Assembly (NCBI GenBank): GCA_032622095.1
Contig: CP136064.1
Location: forward strand, 144,289,954-144,353,953
Origin: Siphonodentalium dalli
Lineage: Eukaryota > Mollusca > Scaphopoda > Gadilida > Siphonodentaliidae
Direction: 5' to 3'
Length of the DNA stretch: 64,000 bases
Below the pieces are notes generated by a model. It did not search any database. It saw only the letters and a program-made list of their open reading frames with translations, and was not told where the DNA came from. Within the stretch, counting starts at the first letter, position 1, and each line of letters starts with the position of its first letter. The position numbers and the translations under genes were made by a program. Of this stretch, positions 22,988-34,018 are shown one piece after another.

Positions 22988-24277
22988 CTAGATCATACCA
23001 TGAATCTCTCCTCAGACTGTCCAATGCCCCTAGAGATCATATTCCACCAGTACAAAATCTTGGAACTTTTTATGTTTTGTCATGGAACCTTATAAAGTAA
23101 AAAAATAATGAGGGGAATATATTTCTTATATATATATAGTTATGCCTGGCCCTTAATAATGTACTTCACTGTAGGTGAATGTCCCAACTCAAAATTGTAT
23201 GCTTTTCTGACTTTTGTGAGCCGATATCCCAATAAATTTTGAATTAATTGCCAAGGAGAAATTCCATAATTGTAAGTGTCACAAAGCAAAATTTAAAGTT
23301 ATCAAAGTGATCTGAAACACTCTGATAATGTGATCAAATATAAATGGAGAATATCTTGCTCAAAGTAGTTATTGTTACAGATATTATATCCAAATTGACA
23401 ACACACACACACCGTTATTCTTATATATTAATTAAATGAAGTGACTTTTGATGTCGAAACCGCTTTTGTTAGTTTTATCACAAAATAGTTGCGTCCCGAG
23501 TCGAGAATTAAATATTAACAATTGAGCAATTATTAGTTCGGACGATGTTTTCTTTGGAGTGGTACAGTCGATTTGCTTGAGATTTTAGGCGATGTTAGTA
23601 GTTGGCATAGCGCCTGAATACTAACTGATCAGTTTCACACACACAAACATATCCATAACATGTCTTTAAGGGGGAACAATTTTGAATGGGGATATCTGCG
23701 GAGCAAAAGTTTTGGGGAAAATTGGGTTAGCAAAGTCCTTAAACAATGATCAATTCTATTATAGATTTTGGCCAAAAGTTAGAGTTGCACATACTTCTGA
23801 GTGTGACTTGATGTGGTATTGGAAACAGGGTATTTATCTGGCAGGTCCTCTTGGTAAATTATAAAATTTTGCAATAAATATATTTTTTGATAATTACACC
23901 ACTCGACCTACATTTGAAAATCAATATAAAATTCAAAAATAAATGCACCAACATAATGGAACAATATCCAGGCGAATCCACCAGATAAATACCTGTTGTT
24001 TTCCAATATACCACATCAAGTCACACTCAGAAGTGTGTGCGACTCTAACCTTTGCTCCACAGATTTGCATGGAAATCCCCATTCAAAATTGGTCACTTGA
24101 CCTCCCCCTTTAGGAACAGATAATATCTCAGAAATATATTCCGCGGGTTATTTTTTCGATTTTTTAGTTGAGACCTTAAAATTCCCTGCCAAAACTTCAA
24201 AAAGTTCCAAGGTGTTGTACTGGTGGAATATGATATCTACAGGCATTAACCAGAGTAGAGATTCGTGGCATGATTTA
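22988..24277. mobile_element. Foldback element M1, enlarged by internal insertions
   Basis: The left arm (from 22988, CTAGATCATACCATGAATCT) and the right arm (to 24277) are inverted copies of the M1 terminus. M1 internal sequence (CCAAGGAGAAATTCCATAAT) follows the left arm near 23260. The interior is longer than in the compact copy and contains the separate foldback at 23667-24112. Confidence 0.7.
23667..24112. mobile_element. Foldback element M2 nested in M1
   Basis: Inverted arms of ~150 bp, from TAAGGGGG to CCCCCTTTA, sharing TTTTGAATGGGGAT, TTAGAGT.GCACA, and TGTGACTTGATGTGGTAT. The left arm carries an extra ~70-bp piece (about 23695-23768) that is absent from the right arm and matches the reverse complement of 24340-24400. 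Confidence 0.75.
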
Positions 24278-24363
24278 CACACCAAAGGTTTGATTATTAG
24301 AAATCTCATTATTGGCCAATTATTAATATGAATATAAAAACCTATAATAGAATTGATCATTGT

Positions 24364-25322
24364 TTAAGGACTTTGCTAACCCAATTTTCCCAAAATTTTA
24401 TGGAGTCAAAATAAAGGTTTATGTTCACTTGTATTAGTGATCACAGTAACCAAACCCATGAATGCAACATTTTAAGAGTATAAGTCATGGTGGAGCATGT
24501 TAGAAATACTAAATGTGAACTTTATAGAGGTTTTTAAAAATATTTTTTTCGAACCCAATCCAACAAACACAAAGTCCATATCTAAGAAAAAAATATGGGA
24601 ATGTGTGCTGAACACTGTGAAGAATGATGAACAATAAAAAATATATCCATATTTACCAAGCATTCTTTGAAAAATATATTCAGAACCACTTGTTTGCAAA
24701 TGGTAGATTAACTTTCTCAGGAATGCTGTCCAGAAGATGACACTTGATGGGTGGATTATGGGTCACCTTGTACCCTGTCTTGCTGGGATTGTTATCAGCC
24801 TGTGTGCCAGTCTGTGGCCACTGGACCATAAGGGATTAGTCCATGATTGCTGACCTATTTAGTGGTCACAGGGTGGTCTGCTAAATTGAAGCTTAAGAAA
24901 TTATTTTGTCTACTCACCACTGTCAATAGTTAACCAATCGCTGCCAGCTCTCAGTTAGCCATGTTGGGGAAATAATTCTGGCATTTGTTAACAACTGGTT
25001 CTATGTAATGTTTTCAAAGAACACTTGGTAAATATGAATATATTTTTTATTGTTCATCATTCTTCACAGTATTCACTACACATTTCCATATCTTTTTCTT
25101 AGAAATTGATTTTGTTTTTGTTGGATTTGGGTTCGAATTTTTTTTTTTTTTTAAACCTCTATAAAGTTCACATTTTGTATTTCTTAGATAATCACCACTA
25201 ATTATACTGTTAAAATGGTGCACCCATGGGTTTGGTTGCTGTGATTACCAATAAAAGCGATCACAATCCATTATTTTGACTCCATCAAATCTGGGTTGAA
25301 ATTGGGTTAGCAAAGTCCTTAA
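24364..25322. mobile_element. TTAA-flanked element with ~320-bp TIRs
   Basis: TTAA at 24364-24367 and at 25319-25322 flank a 951-bp element whose ends are inverted repeats. Both start GGACTTTGCTAACCCAATTT and include TGGAGTCAAAATAA, AACCTCTATAAAGTT and TGAAGAATGATGAACAATAA in matching order. The centre (about 24690-25005) has no ORF. A TTAA duplication is the mark of piggyBac or Kolobok superfamily elements. It is non-autonomous. Confidence 0.82.
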
Positions 25323-25429
25323 GACTTTTTGACTGTATGCCCTTGAATTGACAAGACTCCATGTTTGTGAAATACCATTTGCAACACCCCCCCCCCCAGG
25401 GTTGGAAAGTTAATCTCAACAGATTCCAA

Positions 25430-25870
25430 CAACAACAATCCGATCAGAGGGTCCTATATTACTATTTCTTTGGCTTTGGGGGTAAAAAATATTTGATTCG
25501 AGTCGAGGAACCCATCAAACAAAGCTCAGAGTTATTAGATATTGATTTTTGAAATTTGTTATTAACTCGAGATGAGTACTAATAACTGCCGTAATCTGCT
25601 CTGGATGTGTACTCCAAATCTATTCAAACAGACAAGGATGGATAACTCTAAAATCAAGTGGTAATTTTAACGCAATTTTGACTGAGTTCTGGGCCAGATA
25701 GTATTCCCGATAATGAAAAATAATAGATTTCTAAAATCGATATCTAACAAATCTGAGCTTTGATGGGTGACTTCCTCGACTCGAATCAAATATTTCTGAC
25801 CCCCGAAGCCATTGAAATAGTAATTGAGAGGAGTTTTATCGGATTGAGTACCTTTAAGTGAAATAACGGT
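25430..25870. mobile_element. Foldback element M3 (~440 bp)
   Basis: Inverted arms of ~135-150 bp at 25430-25565 and 25717-25870, sharing ATATTTGATTCGAGTCGAGG and AGCTCAGA.TTATTAGATAT-like words. No coding capacity. The apparent peptides in the two arms are only mirror images of the repeat. Confidence 0.75.
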
Positions 25871-25879
25871 CATTTTTTA

Positions 25880-26100
25880 TTTTACTTCAGTAAAAAAGAA
25901 TTTTACTTAAGTAAAATTAACCATGTTTTAACTTAAGTAGAATTCTTTTTTACTTAAGTAAAATAAAAAATGACCTTTATTTTACTTAAGTAAAAAATAA
26001 TTCTACTTAAGTAAAATAATGCGTTAATTTTACTTAAGTAAAATAAATGACATCTATCGATGACCGGTAGATGGCGTTTATTTCACTTAAGTGAAATAAA
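25880..26100. repeat. CTTAAG palindrome cluster I
   Basis: Seven CTTAAG sites plus one mutated site (CTTCAG) in ~200 bp. Most sit in a larger palindrome such as TTTTACTTAAGTAAAA or TTTCACTTAAGTGAAA. Spacers of 10-50 bp are unlike each other. The last segment, with GACATCTATCGATGACCGGT and a TTTCAC-type palindrome, is repeated in cluster II. Confidence 0.9.
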
Positions 26101-26307
26101 GCGCCCACTATGGGAGTCATCTTGCAAACTAATAATTGCTCCCTTGGCACGTGAGCCTGGAGTGCTGTTCGTGTTCGTGAGAAAGTTATCTCCCGTTGTG
26201 TATTACTACAGTCGTAGCCGGCTAGGCATGCGCAGTAGAAAGCTACAGAAAGCCAAACTATGGAGTTTGACAGAAAGCTGCAGCCGGCCACAGCTGGTGG
26301 TCACTAA

Positions 26308-27481
26308 CAGTGTTCACGCTGTCGGTAGCCAAATTAGCCAATGGCTAATCTTTTTCGAATTTGGCTAATAAAAATTTCATTTGGCTAAACTTTTGGCTAA
26401 ACCTTTTTTGAACCCAAATGGAGATTGAAAGCATGGAGCCAGAAAGCTAATTAATAAAAGCGCTCAATACATCGACATTCGAAGACGAAGTTAGGTGACG
26501 AAAGTATTTCATTATTTTCGTACTTATGAAATATCGTACAAAGGGAAACCTGATCGACGACTCTATCAACCAAGCGATCACAAAGTGATATGCAATCATC
26601 TTTAGTTTTCACAAGACGGACATTCAAAGACGCATGGACATTAAACCGACCGTGGTTGAATTATGACAATGTGAAGAAAGCAATGTTTTGTAAAGTGCAT
26701 TGACGCCGGTATATAAGCAATTTGTTCGTAAAAGGCTGTTTTAATCTGGAGAAAGATTACGTCACTCTGCACGAAGCAGCAAAAGGTCATTATTAATTTT
26801 TACATTTAATCCCCTAATCCCCCATTCAGCCCATTGTCTGTCTGGTCACTCACGGCGCGCCAGCACAATGCATGTTTATGATGACATTGTATTTATGACG
26901 GTAGAGGTTTATGAGCACCAAGTGTAAGACAATAGCTTAATCAGCCAAATGTGAATCACGACAGATATTTTGTGGCTATTTGTCGTCAATACCGATACAG
27001 TCAAAATAATATGCATGCTTTTATGACACATTGTAATTTGATAATGGCGTAACAATATTAAGTTATTAGTTTCCAGATGTCACTTAGATATTTTCGCAAG
27101 GATAAATATTTAATGATTTAAAAAAAGATATTGATATAAAAAAAAAAAAATAATGACAATCCCGGGTTATTCCCCCCCCCCCCCCCCCCCCCAAATCACT
27201 CTTTCACATAAAGATTAATAAATTTTTAATAAATGATATATATAAAAATACTTCTAGTTCATCAACATTATTTAAATTATTGTGTATTTTACCTGTGTCT
27301 GTTAGATTTTACGTTTTAGTCATTAATTGTGAACCGAACAGAAAACGATGATTTAATTTGGCCAAATTTTTTTTTAATTTGGCCAAACAACATTTGGCTA
27401 AAAAAAAATTCATTTGGCTAATAAAATTTTCATTTGGCTAAACTTTTGGCTAAAGTTTTTTTCGCTCCAGCGTGAACACTG
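26308..27481. mobile_element. Non-autonomous hAT element, 1174 bp
   Basis: Perfect 14-bp TIRs: CAGTGTTCACGCTG at the left end and its complement at the right end. The 8-bp duplication GTCACTAA (26300-26307 and 27482-27489) fits the hAT target pattern nTnnnnAn. Subterminal CATTTGGCTAAACTTTTGGC words occur at both ends and look like transposase-binding repeats. The interior has a C-run (~27171-27192) and no transposase ORF. Confidence 0.9.
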
Positions 27482-27489
27482 GTCACTAA

Positions 27490-27929
27490 CTATTGTACCG
27501 CAACTCCGAACTTGGAATGTCGGCATAATGTTTGCATTATGTTGCTATATCAATTCACCAATGGTCTCGCTCGCTGCAGCAAGCACATTTGAAGCAATTA
27601 ACACTCGTACTAAGTCCATGCCTCCATCAATCTTATATTTAAAAGAGTATGATAAGTGATTATATCTCGTTCTCAGCACAATAAGCATCAAACACAAACG
27701 CGTCACACATTTTAGCAGTTTTCTCTGATTATTGCGGTAATGGCAGGGGATGTGGAATGTTCTCAATATTATTGCATGAGGTTGGTGCTAATCTCATTCT
27801 GTCATATATAATATCATAAAACACTCGCTGTCCTTATAACAAGGTCACATGTGGTTTGGTGGGATTTGGCGTTGGTCTCTAAACTGATTGGGGGGAAATC
27901 ATTAATAACTCTTAACACCTGGTTGCATT
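27490..27929. other. No gene seen
   Basis: Continues the sequence interrupted by the hAT element. Before that insertion the two palindrome clusters were only about 0.65 kb apart. Confidence 0.5.
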
Positions 27930-28393
27930 TTATTTTACTTAAGTAAAATAAATGACATCTATCGATGACCGGTAGATGGCGTTTATTTCACTTAAGTGAA
28001 ATAAACCCAAATGTTCATTTATTTTACTTAAGTAAAAAAGAATTTTACTTAAGTTAAATAAAAACTGTGGTTTATTTCACTTAAGTAAAATTCTTTTTAC
28101 TTAAGTAAAATAAAAAAAGAGCGTCACATAACGGTAATTTTATTTCACTTAAGTAAAATTAGTGTGCGTTTTAATTTTACTTAAGTAAAATAAATTTATT
28201 GTCGTTTTATTTTACTTAAGTAAAATAAAGTGTCATATTATTTTACTTAAGTAAAATAAAACCATGTAGATGGCGCTTTATTTCACTTAAGTAAAATAAA
28301 ATGACACTTTATTTTACTTAAGTAAAATAAAATGTCATTTTATTTCACTTAAGTGAAATAAAGTGTCATTTTATTTTACTTAAGTAAAATTAA
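27930..28393. repeat. CTTAAG palindrome cluster II
   Basis: Fourteen CTTAAG sites between 27937 and 28384, each in a longer palindrome. Three states are visible: TTTTACTTAAGTAAAA, the doubly changed TTTCACTTAAGTGAAA, and mixed forms such as TTTCACTTAAGTAAAA. Spacers are mostly 10-30 bp and partly alike (ATGACA, GTGTCAT). Confidence 0.92.
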
Positions 28394-30765
28394 TATTAAA
28401 TAGCGGTTTGGCTTGCCATAGTATACTACCTGGTTCTGACAATATTCGTTGTTCTTAATTAAACTTCAAAGATAAATTCAGTTGCTTAAGTGTCTGTTTA
28501 TGACTATGAGGTATATTTTCATCAATGTTTAATATCACCTTTCGATATATCACCTCGTGGAGTGGGCGACATGATCTTCTTAGTCCTATATACAAACATC
28601 CATGTATGGATTAACCAGCGGCACGTTTGACCGGAAAACCGGAAAAGCATTTCTTCCAATGACAATTTGTCATTCGTGCAATAAACTATATTGATTAGTT
28701 ATGCCAATAATATAGCTAGAAGTTGCCTACCTCCAGGACACGAAAAAAAAATTAAATCGGTCAATGATTTCAGAAATACATCACCTACGTTTCAATGGAG
28801 CGTTCATGGAAATGTTCTGATATTTGCGACCAGGTTTTTATTTTAGAAAATGTATTTTTCACTGTATCTGTATCTGTAGGTAAACGGATTTTGATGCGAG
28901 GCTTAAGGCGACGTCATCACGTGACACATCTTGAGACGCGATATTTTTAGACGCCGGAAATACCCAAACGAGTCAGCAACGAGGTCGTCAATGACGCTTC
29001 GTTTACGTAGCACGAATTTTAAATTACTATTAATATTAATCAGACTTTATGTTGAGCTGTCAATATCGCCACATATAATATGATAAGAACGTACTACGTT
29101 ATTCGAAAACTTACTCCATCCAAGGCCATGATATGTAAATATACAATTAGATTAGATGAATAATAATTGTACCCGCACAGTTTGATACTTTGAAGTATAT
29201 TCTCAAGTAGCATGTGCCGGTTTAAATCCGGTTTCAATGGTGCCGTGTATTTATATTTCACGGACATGTACCGGTATATAACAATTGAATGTATGTTCCA
29301 CGCACTGTTACTGAAAGCATACATATAATTTGGACCTTATTGGTTAAGACATGGATGGCCTTCGTTATAGGTTATAATTTAGGAATACCAGTTACTAAAT
29401 TATAATACCATGACACTGTATGTTGTAAAGAATATACTAATATTATACTATAATAGTATAATACTATGATAGTATGAATGCCATATTATCCTCAAAACAC
29501 ACATTGTGTGAGTCGAGCGTTTGTTTATATACAGCACATAGAGAGTGAGCAATAAGAACAACACTCAACACCGAGGAAATGTGTTTGGGAGACTTATTCG
29601 CAGTGACTCATTCAACACCGAAATCTTGAAAGGTGAGGGTTAGCTAGCGCTATACTGATACGTTATAAACAATTTGGTGGAATTTCTAACCAAAGTTCAC
29701 TTAATGCATGGGGTATATATGGCGATTAGTGTTTTGGTTATCTCATACTATTTACATACCGTACTGTTTGTTTACATAACATGGGGTTCATATACATAAT
29801 TTAGAAATAGCATTTAATACAACTATTAGTAATATTTAAGTCAGGCATTTAGGTTCATTGTACCTGTGTACATCTGGTGGGCTAAGTCCTCATTTTGGAA
29901 GATTCGTCAGGACTCTATATATCAGCCATTTATTAACTCTGAAATATGTTTGTAAAAGTAAAACATAAAGTGATCCAGACAGACTGATGGACAAAACAAA
30001 CCAAAGCACTGCCACTGATGGTTATTTAAACCAAATATCCGGCTACCACCTTTGACCAAAAAATCTTAACAAAATATGTACCATGCAAATTTCCATTGCG
30101 AGCTATTTCTGAATACTGAATAGAACCTGGTATAAAATTGTCTACTGTGAGGGTTTACGAGCAGATAATTTAACCCATTCACAATACAAACCGTTCATAA
30201 CACCATGCATACATGGCCTCAATAGCCCGAAGACGAGTGTGACTCGTCACACAGTAATATTTCAACCAGGCTATACTCATGATTCATTCAATGAACTGGA
30301 TATTGCATGTACACTTCTGCTACAGTGATTGGTACTTGATAGCACTATTGGTGCTAATGATATGATATTATATGCATATCGCGATTCAATTTAGTCTTTT
30401 AGACTTGGAAACATTATTGAAATTTCAGCACGCAGTGACGAATGGTGACCTCGTATAATGATAATTTTGTTTCTCATTTATAATAGCATCCTATTCCATA
30501 CCTAAGCTAAAATAAACACTCTGTAACAAATGAATTTGGTACCCGGAGAAGTTCCAAAAAAAGGCACACTATCAGTTCAGAATATGCATTGCATGTACGC
30601 AGCAAAACACAATTCAAATAACTTGAATTATAGGTATAAACGGACTGAAATGTAGAAATTACAGTAAGTTTGCACAACCTTCCCCGAAGCAGCATGCAAT
30701 TTGCCCAAAAGTTCCACAAATAGAGAGCGCCACTGTGTGGTAGGATTTACATGTCATCATGACAT
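28394..30765. other. Intergenic, no gene recognised
   Basis: No coding exon is supported. Near 28877-28925 a ~42-bp stretch (TTTTGATGCGAGGCTTAA...ATCACGTGAC) recurs inverted at about 37985-38035. A cluster of small palindromes (ATAGTATAATACTAT-like) lies near 29430-29480. Confidence 0.5.
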
Positions 30766-31389
30766 AAACTAGATCATGCCATGAATCTCTACTAAAGCTG
30801 ACGCCTGTAGAGATCATATTTCACCTGTACAAAACCCGGGAACTTTTTTTAAGTTTTGACAGGGAACCTTATAAAGTCAAAAAAAATAACATGGGGAATG
30901 TACTTCTTTGTTCATACATGTACCTGTGGCTTAATGATTTATTCATCGGTACGTGAAGTTCCCAGCTCGATATTACAGAATTGCTTTCGCGTTATGTCGC
31001 TTAGGCCAAAGAAATAAGATTGTATGTTTTCGGTAACGGAGCGAAAAAATTAGGGTAGGTAGGTACACTGGTAGGTAGGGAAATTTTTGTTTTTAATTTT
31101 ATTTCGATATTTTTTATCCAGCTGCAGAAATATTGAACTACATCGACCGAAGTGACATAAAATGCCAACCCGTGTTGTGGGGAAAGTATTACTTGATCAA
31201 CACAGTGGAAACTGTAAATATACATTAAGGTTGATCAAAAAATCAAATTTCATGCTTAGGTATGTTTTTTATTATTCACATACATGACATGTAGCACATT
31301 TTCATAAATTTGGCTATAAACTTGGTAGGAAATTGATGTCACTAACTTTTTATAAGAATTTTACCAATAATACCGCCATTATACAGCAT

Positions 31390-31530
31390 CGGACCGCCTG
31401 TTTCGGCGCAGGCGCATTCGCGAAACCAACATTCCGGCGTCTGACCGACCGCCTCCCGGGGCGAACCAGCTCTCGTCGGTTTCCGGCGCCGGGGCAGTCA
31501 CACGCCCGCGGGGGAGGTTCGCATCATGTA
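31390..31530. other. Short GC-rich island
   Basis: About 140 bp of strongly GC-rich sequence in an AT-rich nest, with CCTCCCGGGGCGAACC and CCGGCGCCGGGGCAG. No rRNA, tRNA or coding motif was recognised. Possibly captured foreign or host sequence. Confidence 0.45.
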
Positions 31531-31667
31531 TATACTGTACTGTACTGTATTTGTATTGTGACGACTACATTCCATTGTCTGGGGGTAGCCAGTACGTCCA
31601 CCGAGCATGCCTGGTTTTTGGAGACAGTAGCTATACCCCTAACATATGTGGTGATAACCTCTATACA

Positions 31668-33326
31668 CAGGCCTTTAAATTACCCCAAATTCACGGCGTT
31701 TAACGATGTCCCCAAATTAAAGAGATGTCCCCAAATTAAAAAAAAAAATTTGGAAAAAAAAAAAAAAAAAAAATTTTTTTTTTTTATACAAATACACAAT
31801 CTGAAATTGGATATATATCATATGTCAAATCTATTTAAAAGGGCAGGATTTTTTAAAGTGATAAAACTTCAATTAAACTAATACAGGATGGAAATATATC
31901 TCATTCTATTGCGAGATATATGTCCTGTTAGAAGCCATGCAAGATATTGCATTTCACGGGTTTAGATTAAAAAAATTTCTCACAACGTGACGAACCATGG
32001 TCGGCACGCCGTGTCCGATATCCCCAAATTAGACCAATATAAAGGCCTGCTCTAATGCCATTTCCGAGAGAGGTTTCAGCAAAATGCAATTGTTACTGGG
32101 AAAACATCAGGGATCGACAAAAGATGAGACTCTTGATAAACTAATTAGAATACGCATGTTTCCATTCCATTTGGACAACACATCCATCAATGAAATTATA
32201 AATATATTTGCCAAGGACTTCAACAAAAACAGACATATTAAGTTACATTAGTTACAGTGAAACATTAAAGGGTAATGAAGTCATTATGAACACTAAATTT
32301 GGGCTTTTTAATTTTTTTGATTTATCATTATGGGACTATCTCATATTATATCCAACAGAATGTATGCAACATATGGATAAATTTATGCCATGGATGATTG
32401 GAAAATACACTCATACAGGTGCTCTTTGAAAAAATGTAAACAACAAGATAATTTTAATGAAAATGAGTTATTCTTAAAGCACATGAGTGTACATGTATAT
32501 GGCACTCATTCATTGCTCAATTTATTCATTTGTTGGCTGTATAAATCTTGTTGGGTATAATATGAGATGGTCACATAAAATAAATGGTAATATTTAGTGT
32601 CCAGTACCCCTTTAAAACATCAGTTTTGCCTAGTTTAGTAGTTACAGTAGTTACTTGTTATTAGTTCAAAATAAAGGAAATACTGATTCTGTTTCTCAAC
32701 ACACGCAGTGTTTATGACCAACTTGATCTAAGTAATTGTGTAATGACTTTTAGATAAGATATACCTGTACAGTCAGTTTTGGCGACTGTAACTTAATATA
32801 ATATATCTGTTTGTTGATGAGCCTATTTGAACTTTCTGGATTTAAATTTTCATTAAATATTTTCACCCTTTTTATGACCTGTTTGTGTGTGTATATACTA
32901 ACTATTACTATATTGCTTCATTTGACCACAACATATCAACTTTCTAACTTTTTTCAGGTTCACATTAAATTAAATTTTAATTGGCAATACCCATGATCAG
33001 TATGTTGGTGGACTGCTTGGAGAAATTTCAAGCACCATACATCTATAAAATGACTTTGTTGATGTCAAATGATCCAATATTCCCAAGTGGTCAATAAATA
33101 TCAGATTGTAACTTACAAAACTTGAAAATATAAAGGTAATATAACATGCTGAATGCTTCAGAACCAACCAGATAGATTCCATTTTAGGCTTACGTTTAAA
33201 AAAATATCTCCCCGAGGGAAACCCCCGGACCCCCTATAGTCACAAGGGGGTACCACCCCCCCCCCTTCCGAACCAACCCCCGCGGTTTCCCGAAATGTCC
33301 CCAAATTAGGCTAATCTAAAGGCCTG
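31668..33326 (+). mobile_element. hAT-like relic with CAGGCCTTTA termini
   Basis: Begins CAGGCCTTTAAATTA and ends with the complement of CAGGCCTTTAGATTA. CTATACA directly abuts both ends (31661-31667 and 33327-33333), a 7-bp duplication close to the 8 bp of hAT elements. CCCCAAATTA recurs inside both ends. An extra internal AAAGGCCTG at 32041-32049, just before the transposase fragment, suggests a nested or rearranged copy of the same family. Confidence 0.7.
32051..32251 (+). pseudogene. hAT transposase C-terminal dimerisation domain fragment
   Basis: Open frame from 32051 to a stop at 32249-32251, beginning SNAISERGFSKMQ and continuing with DETLDKLIRIRM. This is the hATC signature (xSxxERxFSxM, then a Leu-rich segment with LdxLxrI). 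In a full transposase it forms the dimer interface at the extreme C-terminus. Nothing of the catalytic RNase-H-like domain was found upstream, where the sequence changes abruptly at a CAGGCC-type terminus. The fragment is therefore the 3' coding end left after internal loss. Confidence 0.75.
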
Positions 33327-34018
33327 CTATACATGTATATATATACCCACCATGTCTGTTGATAGTGTTCCATAAGTCCCAAACAAGACATAAAGCACTG
33401 TAAATTTAGTGTAAAAGCAGGCAGGAGATAGTCTGAGATACACTCTCAGGAAATTAAAATTGCAAAATGTATGCCCATCAATCCACAACCCATCACACAC
33501 CTGGGGCCCTTGAGACAGCCGTCAATTCATGGTCACTTTTCACAGTGATATGTTAGAAACCGTTACCATGTGTTTTGCACACTAAAGGTCATCAATATTT
33601 ATGAGCATTAGTGGTACAGTAAATTTTAGAAAATATTGACATTTTCTCAAAATATCAATAAAAAGTTTAGGGTCGGCGGGTTATTTTTAGGGTCGGTCGA
33701 TGTACGGAAACATAGTATCTTTTTACTTTGGCCTTACGACAATAATTTTCGTGACAGGGAATAAAATTAATATTTATCGCGGAATCGGGTCTCAAAAGTC
33801 ACGTAAATAATATAATCTCGAGCTGGGAACTTCACTTACTGATGAATAAATCATTAAGCAACAGGTATGAACAAAGTACATTCCCCACGTTACTTTTATA
33901 TAAGGTTCCCTGTCCAAACTTAAAAAAAACTTCCTGGGAATTGAAAAGGTGGAATATGATCTCTACGGCGTTCTAGCTTTAGTAGAGATTCATGAATCAT
34001 GGCATGATCTAGACATAA

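Larger units (their letters stand above)
31001..33737. mobile_element. TTAGGCC-family TIR element
   Basis: The left end TTAGGCCAAAG...GTATGTTTTCGG and the complement of the right end TAAGGCCAAAG...CTATGTTTCCG match the 16058-16292 MITE. The right arm also carries the GGTCGGCGGGTTATTTTTAG block of that MITE. Confidence 0.7.
30766..34018. mobile_element. M1-family foldback element hosting two nested elements
   Basis: The outer arms (30766-31000 and 33787-34018) are inverted repeats of ~235 bp with CTAGATCATGCCATGA at the tips, then AGAGATCATATT, TTAATGATTTATTCATC and GAAGTTCCCAGCTCGA. The 2.8-kb interior is filled by the TTAGGCC element (31001-33737), which in turn holds a hAT relic. Confidence 0.75.

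Noticed and set aside
31333-31881. 182-codon open frame
   Set aside because: It runs through a GC-rich island into a poly-Lys/Phe tract made by A/T homopolymers and crosses a transposon boundary. No domain is seen.
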